A DNA stretch of 64,000 bases from the NCBI GenBank assembly GCA_031002005.1, contig JARYHS010013630.1, positions 237,715,539 through 237,779,538 of the forward strand, written 5' to 3'. Every line of letters starts with the position of its first letter. Position 1 is the stretch's first letter. Position numbers and translations under genes: made by a program. The notes under the pieces are model-generated. The model saw only the letters and a program-made list of their open reading frames with translations. It did no database searches and was not told where the DNA came from. The stretch is from Vandiemenella viatica. Taxonomy: Eukaryota; Arthropoda; Insecta; Orthoptera; Morabidae. Below, one piece after another: positions 1 to 11,277 of this stretch.

Positions 1-687
1 TGGTTCATAGCTTCGGCAACAACAAGTGTTTCTTAATTCTGCCCGTACTTGACATTGACATTCCCGCAACCCCGCAGTAATTTCCCTTAAAGAGTTGACT
101 GTTTGTTCCAGACCATCAACTCTTTCACGTATGTGTGTATACTTCCCATCCACATGTTCCTGCACCCCAGTGATGGCAACAGTTAATGTTTCAGATATCT
201 CCTATGTTTCCTGACGCAGATTTTCTACCGAACGGACAACACTTTCGACACAGTTGTCTATGGTTTCATATTTGCGTGTGAGGTAATCACACCCCATAAT
301 CACAGTTTCAAGGTTTCGTTGTACTTCCCTTATTTCTCCCTGTACTTGAGGCTTCAATATTCCCTCGTATGTCTCTACATTTGTCCCAATCTTATCTTCT
401 ACCTGTGTTTCTAACATGTCATGCATTTGTTCTATCGCCGCCACTCTTCCTTCAGATGTGGTCTCCTTATCAGAGAGCGTTTTAATTTGTGATTCAAACT
501 GTTGAGTAATATATTGTTTGAATTCATCAAAAGTTTACTTTTGGCGTGAAATTAACTTATCGAAAAGTGATTCGATTACTACCATCATCTGTCCTGGTGA
601 AACCTCCTAGTGTACTTGTTGTGGTGTTACAGAATCTTTACTTCCCCCTGCTACAGCATCTGAATTTGAACTGCCTTCCCCTTCCAT
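1..687 (-). pseudogene. Decayed gag-like coiled-coil ORF of an LTR retrotransposon
   Basis: Reading from an ATG at 687-685, one minus-strand frame stays protein-like to the window edge. It has an acidic/Ser-rich start (MEGEGSSNSDAVAGG), then long Glu/Gln/Lys/Leu-rich stretches typical of coiled coil. Three in-frame stops break it, at 607-609, 535-537 and 202-204. The longest open piece is 202-444. The style matches the N-terminal coiled-coil halves of the gag genes at 24-25 kb and 59.6-60.9 kb. The gag capsid core would lie beyond base 1, so family assignment is by resemblance only. Confidence 0.55.
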
Positions 688-699
688 TTTTAATACTAA

Positions 700-3080
700 T
701 CTATCTTTTACTTGGCTAGACTTAACTTCAGATGATCTCTTTGCAATCGTATTTGACCTAAGAATCATCAACATCAATTATTATCAGCGATATAAATACA
801 GAAATCCAGAACCCCTATTATTTTAATCATATCAAAAACACGACAACCTTAAGTCCCTGCATACATAAAATAAAAATCACTGACACTACCACATAACAAA
901 AATTATTTACTGTAATTGTATTCTGGTGGAAAACCCCGAACCAAACAACACCCTATCACGCCAAATTTTTGAACTCAACTCAAAACATCGAACATCAAAC
1001 ACTCTCTCAACGACGGAAACACATGAAAAACATTGACAAATTTATAAAAACCACAAATCAACAGTTACAGACAACACATTAAACACAGCAATCTCTACGA
1101 TAAATACTTGGACAAATCCAAAATTTATCAGACACATTTGTGATACATTTATACGACAATTAAAAAGAATCAAGCATTTTCAGCTCTCCTTCCAACATCT
1201 GCAATATTCATTTTACCCAATGATAAGATATACGTTCTGCACATAAATATGCATCACATAGCATAACATGACATACTATGAGCATAAAATGCTTTGCCTC
1301 CAAACCTTACCACACCAAAAACACATCTGTTAGAAATAAAAATAAAAATTATTTTCAATTGCATTCAATTTAAATTTTTCTACTACTCGAAAATAAACTG
1401 ACCATTGAAAAAGATGATCAGACATCACCACTAGTTGGGTAACCAATTAAATGGTATATAAAAACCAGTGATTAAAAAAAATATATTCAAGTAGGGAGAA
1501 GAAATTATTTATGAATTTCCTTGCTGGGATACCTTTGCATTTACAAAAAGCAAGCTTCATATTTCACAATTTATCATTTATTGAAACAGATTGACATTTT
1601 TAAGAAAACTTATCTATTAGTATAACACGCTAGATGTAGTACGTCACGGCATGATGTCAATCTATGACGTTGCGCTATGACGTCAAGCTTTACGATGATA
1701 TTCTTGGGAATGCGCGTTATTAAATAACATTTACAAGCATTAGTGAATAAATTAATTCACAGAACACTGAAACAAAAGTATGTATTACGTTAAAATCGAC
1801 AAATCAATCATTAGATGCTTATATTTACGCAGTATTCTTTTGATATATTGAAGTATTCCTTAAATTCTTTGTCCATAGATATGTAAGATAAAAGCTTTGT
1901 ATTTCGAGCATCAGTGTTGAGAAAAGTTTGGTTAGAGTAGTCTATTACTTATGATGGATCAGAATTACAACTGGCATTTGACGCTATATCAGAGGACATT
2001 AATAATTTAGCTTTTTTTTCAAAATAATTTATACTGTGCCTTATTATTGAAATTATTAATTCGTTTAAACGGAAATAGTTGCCCACTGATGACGAATTGT
2101 GCAGCCTACACTACAATTAATAATATAAGTTTATCAGATTTATTTTAATCTTCTTTGCTTTCACTGAGTCATATTACTGAGGCTATTATTTTTGCAATGT
2201 GTAACTATGTCAGCTATTCGAACGTTGTAATATCGGTCTGAATCACGTTGGAGATTTTTGGTTTTTACGTTTCTTTTTTGTTGAAGGTTTTTGATCAAAT
2301 TTAGGTTGTTCCGTAATCACAGTGTCTCGTCAATGAATTGTCGTTTTGATCGGAAAACTGTTGCACACGTTCGTTGGGTGAAATTATTGGCTATGGTAAA
2401 ATAAGAACGAGGCCCAAAGAATTGTGCTATTCGTTTGAAATTTGCCACATACGTTCCTATGGTCATACCTTTTAAGAAAAAGTGTACATGAAAGCAAAAT
2501 GCAACTTTCGTTAGACGTGAAGCAACATGAAAATTACGAATTAACACAACAAAAAACCATCAATTCACTTCAAATTGTCACGTCAAAGATAGCATCTGTA
2601 CAGCAACAACTGTAAAAACGCTGGCAACGTTTCTTGATAGGATATGAATATATTCCTGCGTTATATAATTCACTTCTTACAACAACTTATTTTATACTTA
2701 TGTCGCGATACATGACATCACCATCAATGCGCATCCGATTGAAGCTTTGATTTTGTAGCGGCAGTATTAGCCGAGATTGTGGTTAGGTAGAAATTCAGCT
2801 TTGACCAAGATAAATAATGTACCTTATCACACTAAAAGCATGTTGAATTTAGCTATTATTAGTTATTTAAGCAGGTTTCATAAGCACTATGTCACGTTTT
2901 GATGTCATGAATCACGATGTTGTTAGTTTTAAAATGCAACCTAGACCAGGATAGCAACCGAAACCTTTTGTTACAGCGCCAGGCAATAGGAATTTTATAA
3001 CAATTCAATTTATTTCAACATTGCAAAGAAATGAATTGCTACAACACTGAAAGTAAAGTATGAATTTTGTTTAAATTGTC
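700..3080. repeat. AT-rich gene-free stretch with diverged dispersed-repeat units
   Basis: I find no credible coding region here. About 1740-3060 contains diverged units that recur at 4800-5330 and elsewhere. Each has a phrase like gcaacctgaacca followed by an acaactgaaactttttgtta-like segment, seen near 2100, 2935, 4880 and 5205. A gaagctttgattttgtagcg phrase occurs at about 2740 and, variant, at about 5135. These appear to be body sequence of the non-autonomous Helitron-type element that ends at 6297. The 5' end of that element was not located. Confidence 0.45.
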
Positions 3081-3103
3081 ATATTGAACAGAATTTTGGA
3101 GAA

Positions 3104-4318
3104 ATGAAGAAAAGAGGTATGAACATTAAAGCTGCCGATGGGAAACCTCTTTTAAGCTCAGAAGATAAAGCTAACCGATGGAAGGAATACATTGAGAAAC
3201 TGTATGACGGGGACGACTTGAACAATAGTGTATTGGAAAAGGAAGGCGATGTCGACATTGATGACTTAGGAGATCCTGTTTTGAGAACAGAATTTAATAA
3301 AGCTCTGAATGACTTGAAAGCAAATAAGGCAGTTGGATTTGATGAGATTCCTGCAGAATTTCTTAAATCTCTAGGAGAGGAAGGAATCGAAAGATTATTC
3401 AAGCTGATATCAAAAAGTTATGAAACAGGAGAAATTCCAACTGATTTTAATGAAAATATCATCTTCACACTTCCAAAGAAAGCACAAGCCGACAAATGTG
3501 AGAATTATCGCACCATTAGTCTAACATCACATGCTTCAAAACTACTGACTAGAATAATATACAGAAGGATGGAAAGGGTAGTAGAAGAGATAGTAGGGGA
3601 AGATCAGTTTGGGTTTAGGAAAAATCGCGGTACAAGGGAAGCAATTCTGTCTTTAAGATTAATACTTGAAGGGCGGATCAAGAAAAACAAAGATACTTTT
3701 ATGGCATTTGTTGATTTAGAAAAAGCTTTTGATTATGTTAGGTGGGACAAGATGTTCAAAATTTTAAAGAAGTCAGGTCTAAAGTATCGAGATAGAAGAA
3801 TACTCTATAAACTATATAAGAATCAAGTGGCTGTAATAAAAGTAGAGAATCACGAGAGACATGCATCGGTTAAAAAGGGTCTGAGACAAGGTTGTAGTCT
3901 ATCCCCGTTAATATTCAACTTGTATGTAGAAGAAGCAATGAAGAAAGTCAAAGAAAAATTTCCATGCGGCATAAGTTTTCAGGGAGAAAAAATCAGTATG
4001 CTACGATTTGCTGATAACATTGTCTTGTTAGCAGAGAGGGCTGAGGATATTGAGAAGTTATTGAATGGCATGAACAAAATACTGAAGGAAGATTTTGGAC
4101 TGAATATAAATCAAAGTAAGACAAAAGTGATGAAATGTAGCAGAAATGATACCAATAGTTGCAGATTAAATATAAAAATAGGATCGGATGCTATAGGAGA
4201 AGTGAGTGAGTTCTGTTACTTGGGAAGCAAAATTACAACCGATGGCCGAAGCAGGAATGATGTTAAAAGCAGAATAGCGCTAGCAAAAAGAACCTTCATG
4301 AAAAGAGAAACCTTTTAG
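3104..4318 (+). pseudogene. RTE-like LINE reverse transcriptase (main part)
   Basis: This 404-residue open frame is the reverse transcriptase of a non-LTR retrotransposon. Recognisable blocks in order are a NYRTISLTS-type motif, DQFGFRKNRGTREAI, FVDLEKAFDYVRWDKM (RT block with the first catalytic Asp), KKGLRQGCSLSPLIFNLY, and LRFADNIVLLAE. The last should be F-A-D-D; here the second Asp is Asn (codon AAC, 4016-4018), which would be expected to abolish polymerisation. The endonuclease is missing, so the copy is 5'-truncated. The frame ends early because of a one-base shift in an A-run near 4300; the correct frame continues to 4743. RTE-type clade is my best guess from the sequence style, not a tested assignment. 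Confidence 0.85.
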
Positions 4319-4743
4319 TTTCAAATATTGATCTAGGAATTAGAAAGAACTTTTTAAAACTCTATGTGTGGAGCACAGCACTTTACGGTAGCGAAACATG
4401 GACTTTAGGAATACCGGAAAGAAAGAAACTTGAAGCATTTGAAATGTGGTGCTACAGAAGAATGCTAAAAATTAGGTGGACAGAAAAAGTAAGAAATGAA
4501 CGAGTTTTCGAAATGATGGGTGAGAAAAGAATTTTATGGAAGAAGCTTACAGGAAGAAGAGACAGGCTTTTAGGTCATATTTTGAGACAGGCTGGATTGG
4601 TTAATTTGTTAGTAGAGGGAACAGTCGAAGGTAAGAACTGTAGAGGTAGACAGAGATTAGAATATATGAAGCAGATAATTGAGGACGTGGGTTGTAAGGG
4701 GTATGTAGAAACGAAAAGGTTAGCGCAAGATAGGAAGGGATGA
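4319..4743 (+). pseudogene. C-terminal end of the same RTE-like LINE ORF
   Basis: After the frameshift near 4300 the protein continues in another frame through STALYGSETWTL, LEAFEMWCYRRMLKI and RLLGHILR. These are the usual C-terminal blocks downstream of the RT in this LINE type. It ends with a stop at 4741-4743. The part 4366-4743 is open without interruption. With the upstream segment it makes an almost complete RT plus C-terminal region carrying one indel and one catalytic substitution. Confidence 0.85.
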
Positions 4744-4793
4744 AGGATTGCATCAAACCAGTCTAAAGACTGACGACAGCAAAAAAAAAAAAA
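4744..4793 (+). other. 3' UTR hairpin and poly-A tail of the RTE-like LINE
   Basis: The LINE ends with a very short 3' UTR. It contains a perfect 5-bp hairpin, CAGTC-TAAA-GACTG (4759-4772), followed within 10 bases by a 13-A tail (4781-4793). A hairpin this close to the tail is a plausible recognition site for the element's reverse transcriptase (inference). Confidence 0.7.
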
Positions 4794-5380
4794 TGATTTA
4801 TTAGTTGCTTTTTTTTAGTGATATCATTAATTGGTTTGAATGAAAGAAGTTAGAATTGTTCGCGATCTATGCAACCTAAACCACAATTGAAACTAATATT
4901 ACGTCACACAACGTAAGTTGTTAAGATTTATTTTTAGCATTTTCACTGGGGTCATCATTTCAGCCGGATGTAAGCTGTGCCAGGTGTTAAAACATCGATC
5001 TTCATCATAGACAATAAGAAAATTGTAAGAAACTGTGAAGATTTTGGATCAAGTTTGTATCGCATGATACATGATCGATATCGATGCATGATGACATTGA
5101 CATGCGATAAAGGGAATGTATAAATTCGCGTGTGAATGAAGCTTTGATTTTCTACCGGCTATATTGACGAAGATTGTAGTTATATCGAAACGCAACCTGA
5201 ACCAAATTTACAACTGAAACTTTTTGTTACATCACAAGGGACGAGAAATTACAGCTTATTGAACTTTATTTTATAAAAATTCTATTTAGGTAAGCAACTA
5301 ATAAGAAATCAATTGCCAGAACAGTCCGTTAAACCCTTCATTTTTGACGGGCTTTGTGGCTAGTATATATATATACATAT
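4794..5380. repeat. Continuation of the dispersed-repeat body
   Basis: No gene is visible. The stretch repeats phrases from 2040-3060 (gcaacct..ccacaattgaaac, gaagctttgattttctaccgg). This suggests the RTE-like LINE at 3.1-4.8 kb inserted into one larger repeat element whose right end is at 6297. Confidence 0.45.
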
Positions 5381-6255
5381 AAATAGACATGTGTTTTCCT
5401 ATATTTCACCTTTCAGCCACCACTACCTAGCACAGATCACTGGTTTTTCTGTGTGGAAGTAGCATGGAGTTTCCTGTCGTGCACAACGTTGGCCGAATGC
5501 CGATAACTGTGGGGATGTGGGAGATATGATGATTAAAGTTGGTCAATGCAGGGCGTTTTCACATTCAGAACAAAAATTTGTGACTCCTTATACTTCTCTT
5601 TCCTGCCACAACTACAAACCATAGTCCATTGGTGTTTGTGTGTGGTAGTAGAATCGTGTCTCCTGTCCTGCACTATGGTTGTTAGATGTCGGTAGCTAGG
5701 GGGGTGTGGGAGATATGTGGGTTGAAAGTGGCTGATCAAGAATATTTTCGCATTTCGACGAAAGACATGTGTCTCCGCATATGTTACTTTTCTGCCACAA
5801 CTACATAGCATAGACCATTGGTGTATACGTGTGGTAGTAGTTTCATGTCTCCTGTCGTGCACTATGGTTGTCAGATGTCGGTAGCTATGGGGGTGTGGGA
5901 GATATGGGGGTTGAATCTGGTCGACCTGCGGCACTTTCAAATTTCTACCAAAAACGTATGTGTCCATGTGTATTACTTTTCAGCCAAAATTATGAAGTGC
6001 AGATTACTGGTCTTTGTGCGTGGTAGTAACACAGAGTCACCCATCGATCAAAACGTTGGCCGAAATTCGGTAACTTTGGGAGTGTGGATGATATGGTGGT
6101 TGAAAGTGGTCGATATTTTTGTATTTTGTCCAAAGACATGTGTGTCCGTAAATTTTACTTTGCTGCCTGAACTACATAGCACAGATGACTGTCATTTGTG
6201 TGTAGTAATAGCATCGAGTCTCCCATCGTGCACTATGGTTTTTAGATGTCAATTC
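5381..6255 (+). repeat. Tandem array, ~189-bp period, about 4.6 copies
   Basis: The anchor cctgtcgtgcac and its variants recur at about 5473, 5662, 5851, 6040 and 6222. Spacings are 189, 189, 189 and about 182 bases. Each unit also carries a gtgtggtagtag-like phrase, a gatgtcggtagct-like phrase and gtgggagatatg. Copies differ by many substitutions, so the array is not recent. Open frames crossing it (for example 5818-6297) are chance products of the repeat. Confidence 0.85.
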
Positions 6256-6269
6256 AAATTCTTTACAAA

Positions 6270-6297
6270 CACGAACGAAGTCGTGGGTACCAGCTAG
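6270..6297 (+). mobile_element. Helitron-type 3' terminus
   Basis: A small hairpin, CACGA (6270-6274) pairing with TCGTG (6281-6285), is followed after eight bases by CTAG (6294-6297) and then T. This is the canonical layout of a Helitron right end: a short hairpin about 10 bases before CTRR, inserted next to T. It lies directly after the 189-bp array, as is common in non-autonomous Helitrons. No Rep or helicase is present in this copy. Confidence 0.65.
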
Positions 6298-7722
6298 TTA
6301 ATAAGTAAAAGGATCATTACATTCATGATTGAAATTGAAACTTTAACTAACTATGGCGCCACCTCAGCTAACAATTAAAGAGAGCACTGAGGAATTTATC
6401 ACGCAGGTCTCCCTGACAGGGTCACTTCAGGTCCCACAGAAACTGAAGTGCAATGCTGAATTTTCTTTAGTTATTCAACGATAATTACCGTTGTTGCAGC
6501 CAATTTGCACACGCTGCATTGGTCCACACACGGCACACAATCCCACCAGCCGCATCACTTGAAGTTTATTCTTGAAGAGCACTCATCACCTAGGCAGATT
6601 ACACTATCCGCCGCACTTAACAACCTGCTTCTCCTCGCCACTCCGGCTCCTGCGGCGTCTCCCGCCAAAATGTCTCTCTACCCCCGAAGTCAGGCCGTTG
6701 CTCCGTTCAGTGCAGAGAAACAAAAATAAAAGACACAACACCTTTAGAGGGCGCTATGCATTTTGACACATAAATCTGCGTCTCATTCACTTGTACAAAG
6801 CTCTCGCAAGAAGTGTCCCTCTCCAGGTCTCTATCGCCTGCTGCACCCAAACATTTAGCTCGCAGGAGAACAATGACATGTCCCCCGTGCGTGCCTGCGT
6901 CCTCCACAGGACATTCCTTTAGCTATATCGTCCTTGCAGCTACATACAAGAATGCTGCTCGTTCCCGTGAATATACTGTCAATGAAATGATTCAATTTTT
7001 CCTTGTCATTTCACTATGAACCAACAGAAGCACTCATATACTAACACATATTCCAGGCGACACACACGCCACACATTCTACACGACATACCATCCACACA
7101 AACGTCATCAGCATACGTTCCAATTAACATCACACTGTCGATGAGTGTAATGATTACAATAAGTGGATTTTTCATCAAAATTGTCACTTAGAAGGGCATG
7201 TGATAGTTGTGACCAGTAAATCACTCGTTAGCTGTCACGAATTTGGGTGCACCGAGATTATCGCCTTTATTTCTGATCTGTCAGACAGTGTTGATAAGGT
7301 GCAAAAACTCATAGAGTTCATACGCAAGAATGTTTTTTTCACTATTTATACAGATTTTGATAGATGCAGATCTGACACGTTACATACGCCAAAGAGACAT
7401 ATTTCATCTGATATGATATATGACGTGACTCATTCAACAATGACATCAAGGCTAAGGTGTATGTTGTTACTGAACAGTTTCAAATTTTGACAGTTTTAAG
7501 TAAGGTTACGAATCGAAAACAAAATCCTTACAGTAAATTTTGACATACTATATTTACGTAGTAAGCAGAGAGAATTGGAAATTAACGTGAGATGCAGAAA
7601 GGAAAGAAAAGGCAAATTCATACGGCGACTAGTAAAGCAATGGTTCCCAATTAGTGGTACGCGTGCCTCCAGGGATATGTGAGTTTGATTCAAAGGGTAG
7701 GCACAACAATCTCTCGGCTAAG
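6298..7722. other. No recognisable gene
   Basis: The stretch has several short open frames on both strands (for example 6505-6729 and 7200-7490). They overlap one another and show no recognisable domain. Segment 6500-6960 is richer in C and contains an aataaa. It could be part of a solo LTR, but I could not find a second copy or clear ends. Confidence 0.4.
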
Positions 7723-8097
7723 GTAATCACTAGGGTTCGGATCTTTAGGACAAGTCATATTTTTTCCTGCCTTCTTTTTGAGCTGTAATGCTTAATTAAA
7801 CACTGATTCAACGTTTCTGATTGTATTTAAATGTATTTTATATAGCATATAAATGCATATTTAGGCCATTTTCCTTGTTTTGGTCATATTACAAAAATAT
7901 TTATGGTCATATTGTCATATTTTGAGGAAAAAACTTGTAATTTTTTTTAATAGTACCGGGAATTCACTAGATATAGACGAGAAGAAATTAAGATAATTAT
8001 TCATGAACTGTACTCCTATTATACATTGGAGGATAAAACCAAATTAACTGTTGCTGAATAGGTCACAATTCACCAGTCAAGAATTAGGCCTAAAACA

Positions 8098-8215
8098 GAC
8101 GGAGCGACATTCCGCCGCGCGCGGCGGCCGCCTCAACTGTTCACACGAGGCGACTTTTCAAGCGGAACGCCGTCCCGACAGCCGCGCGGCTTCCGCCTCG
8201 ACTAGGGTTGCCAAC
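8098..8215. other. CpG-rich segment inside the hAT-type element
   Basis: About 120 bases are strikingly GC- and CpG-rich (ccgccgcgcgcggcggccgcc) amid very AT-rich DNA. There is no coding signal. A second block of the same character lies at 10190-10400 in the other half of the element, so they may be subterminal or promoter-like parts of it. Confidence 0.5.
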
Positions 8216-9469
8216 ATGTTTTCGGCTAGTTATAGTACTGCTTAGAATAAGCTATAAAAATATAATACATTTCAAAAAACATAGTATTTTATGGATATAG
8301 TAAGAAAAGGACAAGAAAATTTAGTTTTTTATTTAAACTTTATTTTTTCATTTCCTGCAGCTTTTAACGATTTTTTGTCTACAATAAAGTGTCATATTTT
8401 TTACTGCATTCAATTTTTAAATTGATGTAGATCAAAAGCTCGTTTTTTTATATCAATGAGATACTCGCTCTGCGTCTCTCTTTTCGCCATTACAAATTCA
8501 TAATTGAAAATATCTTTTCTTTGACTGCCGGGGCAGAAATAAAGCACAGGACTGAAATAACCTTAAATAAATTTTAAAATATGCTGTAATTTTTGGCCTG
8601 TAGTTTTTTCGGTGTACTCACTACAATCTCTTACTTTTAATTAGATTTCCTATGTTATTGTTATTTCAAAGTACATTTCGTCCATTCTCATATTCATTTT
8701 TTCTTGTAAATTTAGAATTTTTAATATTGTTTCACAGACATCAAAATAATGAAACATCAAGTTTTAAATTTTTGTATTCTGCATAACCAATTGATTTCAT
8801 AAAAAATCATTTATCAAGATATACCAGACATTTATCAACGAATAATAGAAAATTATTTCTTATATCATCACTTTTTAACCAAAGAAACATTTTCTTTCAC
8901 GTTGTTCTAGCGCTGATTTTAAAGTTGACATCTTTATTACCATCAAGTTGTTCAATAGTTTTGTGAACGTTGAATGAAAAACGGCTCGCGAAATACGAAA
9001 GGAATTTAACTTTAGTATTCCCATAAATTTTATTCATTGTCAAAATATTTTGAATGTGTGCAGGACAATCCTCTCCTAAACTAATCAAACCATCGCTCAG
9101 TGACGTCCAATTCAGTTGGAATTGACGCACTTTCGTCATTTTCCTTAACAAACTTAATTAAATATCAAAAGGAAGAACAACCTCTATGTGAAAATAACTA
9201 GCAGAAACGAAGCAAAGACAGCTGTACGAGCAATCATTTATTTGACTTTGTCAATTTCGACATTAACATAACAGTTCGGAACGCAACAAGTCAAAGGCGC
9301 GTTCGGATACACGTACATCCCATCACTCAAAAGGTAACCAACAGTAATGTGATTTCACATATTTGGCAAAGTAAGGATTTGTTTGTTATTAGTTTGTGTT
9401 TCAAAAATTTCGATCCACCCACCTGAAATATAGCGCCTTTGCGTAATTTTTTCAACAGTATTCAGTAAG

Positions 9470-9658
9470 CAGGGGTGTAGCTATTGGAGGGCTAGGCGGT
9501 GCCGTGCACAGGGGCCCCGAAGCGGAGCTCAGGGGGGCCCCTACTGCACCACACAAGATTTGGTAGGGCTAAAAAAAATGCCACCCATCTGGCCTGAGGG
9601 ACCAAAATATTTTTTTTTTTTTACACCGGGGCCCTTTGCTAGCCTAGCTACGCCACTG
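9470..9658. mobile_element. Small hAT-like MITE (189 bp)
   Basis: The ends are CAGGGGTGTAGCTA (9470) and, inverted, CAGTGGCGTAGCTA (to 9658), the familiar hAT-MITE terminal type. The interior is short, GC-rich and non-coding, with a T-run. The flanking 8-mers (tcagtaag, gtagtacg) agree at only five positions, so the target duplication is decayed or absent. Confidence 0.65.
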
Positions 9659-10189
9659 GTAGTACGCACATCAGAAATACAGTACCACCGTGGACAGTCT
9701 ATTTGGTGCGTGTAACTCATTCTTTGTAAAACAATTGATATTGAAGACAAGAGTGAAATGCTTCTTTGGTTACTGTACCGGTGGAACAGCACAAGAAAAA
9801 ACGACATCAGTGCTTCTGAATTTATTTTTCCCTAGTAAAATATGAGAACGCTAGTCATAAAAAATAGGATTGCCACATTCTTTTGAAACGATCAGACACT
9901 CAGACTTTATATTAAGGTTCAAAAGTACAGATTAAGTTAAAAGTTAAGATAAAGTTTCGGTGCTAGATCAATAGAAAAATATTAAATTTGGAGGTCTAAA
10001 AATATGTATTATTAAAATAATATAAATTCAGTAAATAATTTCAAGAAAAGTAAACAATTAAATTCGAATTTTCATTGTGTGTTTAATGTAATGGCATATT
10101 AAGTGTTTTACATTTGAACACTCAAGTGTAATGATACAAATAGGGGAGGAAAATCAATTTCTGATTTGTTTTCTTTAGTTGGCTGTGTC

Positions 10190-10400
10190 GCCACGCCACC
10201 TCCACACCGCGACTTGAAAACAGACTAGGCGGCGCCGCGCGTAAGTCGCGGTGAAACCATGACCGCCCGGTACCGCGCCGCGGCGGCCAGAACTGCGCGG
10301 CATCGTCTGTTTTGTCCCATTTAATTTCATTGGACAATGCGTCGACTCGACCGTCGATTCGATCGTCGACTCGACCGCCGCGCGGCGCAAAACGCCTCGT
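10190..10400. other. Second CpG-rich block with gtcga repeats
   Basis: GC-rich DNA inside the hAT-type element with short gtcgactcgac-like repeats around 10330-10385. Short open frames across it on the minus strand are Arg/Ala-rich, as expected from base composition alone. Confidence 0.5.
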
Positions 10401-10607
10401 CTTTTTAGGCCTTTAGACCTTAAAGTTATGCATTATTGTCACTAACTTAACGTTTATGTTCCGCCCTCCTTTTAATCTTGAAAATGCAGCAGCAGCATGC
10501 CTGTGTCGATCCGCGTCAATCAATGTCTCAATGAAAAACTTTTGAAAATAATCGTCGGTCACTGATAAATCTGCAGTGGATCAGCGAGTACCGACAATCC
10601 GAAAACA

Positions 10608-10742
10608 AAATTTGCTGAAAGGGCTAAGTTACACAGTTTTGTAAGGAAATTTGGAGAGGAGTATTTTCGTACAGATGAAAGAGTTCTTTCCTGTAAATTA
10701 TGTGATACCAAAGAGACTTCAACAAAGAGATTTAAAATTTAA
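10608..10742 (+). pseudogene. BED-like zinc-finger fragment of an hAT-type transposase
   Basis: The frame reads KLHSFVRKFGEEYFRTDERV then SCKLCD. This aromatic-rich start followed by C-x2-C is typical of the BED or CGGBP1-like fingers at the N-terminus of hAT-type proteins. A stop follows at 10740-10742 before the second metal-binding pair, so the domain is incomplete. It lies within the hAT-type element bounded at 7731-10956. Confidence 0.55.
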
Positions 10743-11039
10743 TTTCCCAATGTTGCAGTGTGTGAACGAGAGCAAATTGTGCTGTCTGCATGAAAGTGAC
10801 ACTACTAGATAAAATAAATGATGTATAATTGAGCATGTTTTCATTTATAGTAAATTTAAATGTTTGGTAATATTTTGTAAATTTTAAGTTATATTTACCT
10901 GTTTTTAAGGTCATATTTGTCAGTTTTTTTTTTTTTTCCTGCTGATCAGAACCATATTAATCACAAAGATAGTAAAAAAAATTTAAGTGAAAATACAGCA
11001 AGGCAGTAAGGAACAATTGAAACAACTAAATAAGGAATT

Positions 11040-11275
11040 AAAAATAGTAAAGAAAGTGTCTAAAGATGGGTTTGTGAAGAAAACTTCTAGAATTTTCTAT
11101 GCCTTTGTTAGAAAACTGAGGAGAAGGGAGGGTACAATTGTAGATAAAGATACCGATTAAGTTACTGAGGATTTCGAAAAGGCAGAGGCTGCTGGTTTAG
11201 TGACACCATAAGGGAAAATGATTCAGAAATGAAATAGAGTATATTGGAGAGCAAGCTTATTCTCACAATTAGAAA
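11040..11275 (+). pseudogene. Old LINE fragment upstream of the mariner insertion
   Basis: Weak coding character (for example a frame through RKLRRREGTIVDKDTD then a stop). A near copy of 11110-11165 (gagaagggagggt, agataaagata, gattaagttactgagga) occurs at 14560-14625, so both are copies of one LINE family. The LINE resumes at 12708 after the mariner element. Confidence 0.5.
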
Positions 11276-11277
11276 TA

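Larger units (their letters stand above)
7731..10956. mobile_element. hAT-type DNA transposon, degraded (3.2 kb)
   Basis: The left end starts tagggttcggatc (7731) and the right end, reverse-complemented, starts tatggttctgatc (ending 10956). This is a 13-bp terminal inverted repeat with two mismatches. Flanks are gtaatcac (7723-7730) and ttaatcac (10957-10964), a near-perfect 8-bp target duplication as expected for hAT. The subterminal motif gtcatatt recurs several times (about 7755, 7884, 7910 and 10910), resembling transposase-binding repeats. The interior has only scraps of coding sequence: a BED-like finger at 10608-10742 and an unassigned minus-strand open frame at 8897-9151. A smaller MITE sits at 9470-9658. 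Confidence 0.65.

Noticed and set aside
5533..6297. 144- and 159-residue frames on opposite strands
   Set aside because: They follow the 189-bp tandem repeat and show its periodicity, not a protein family.
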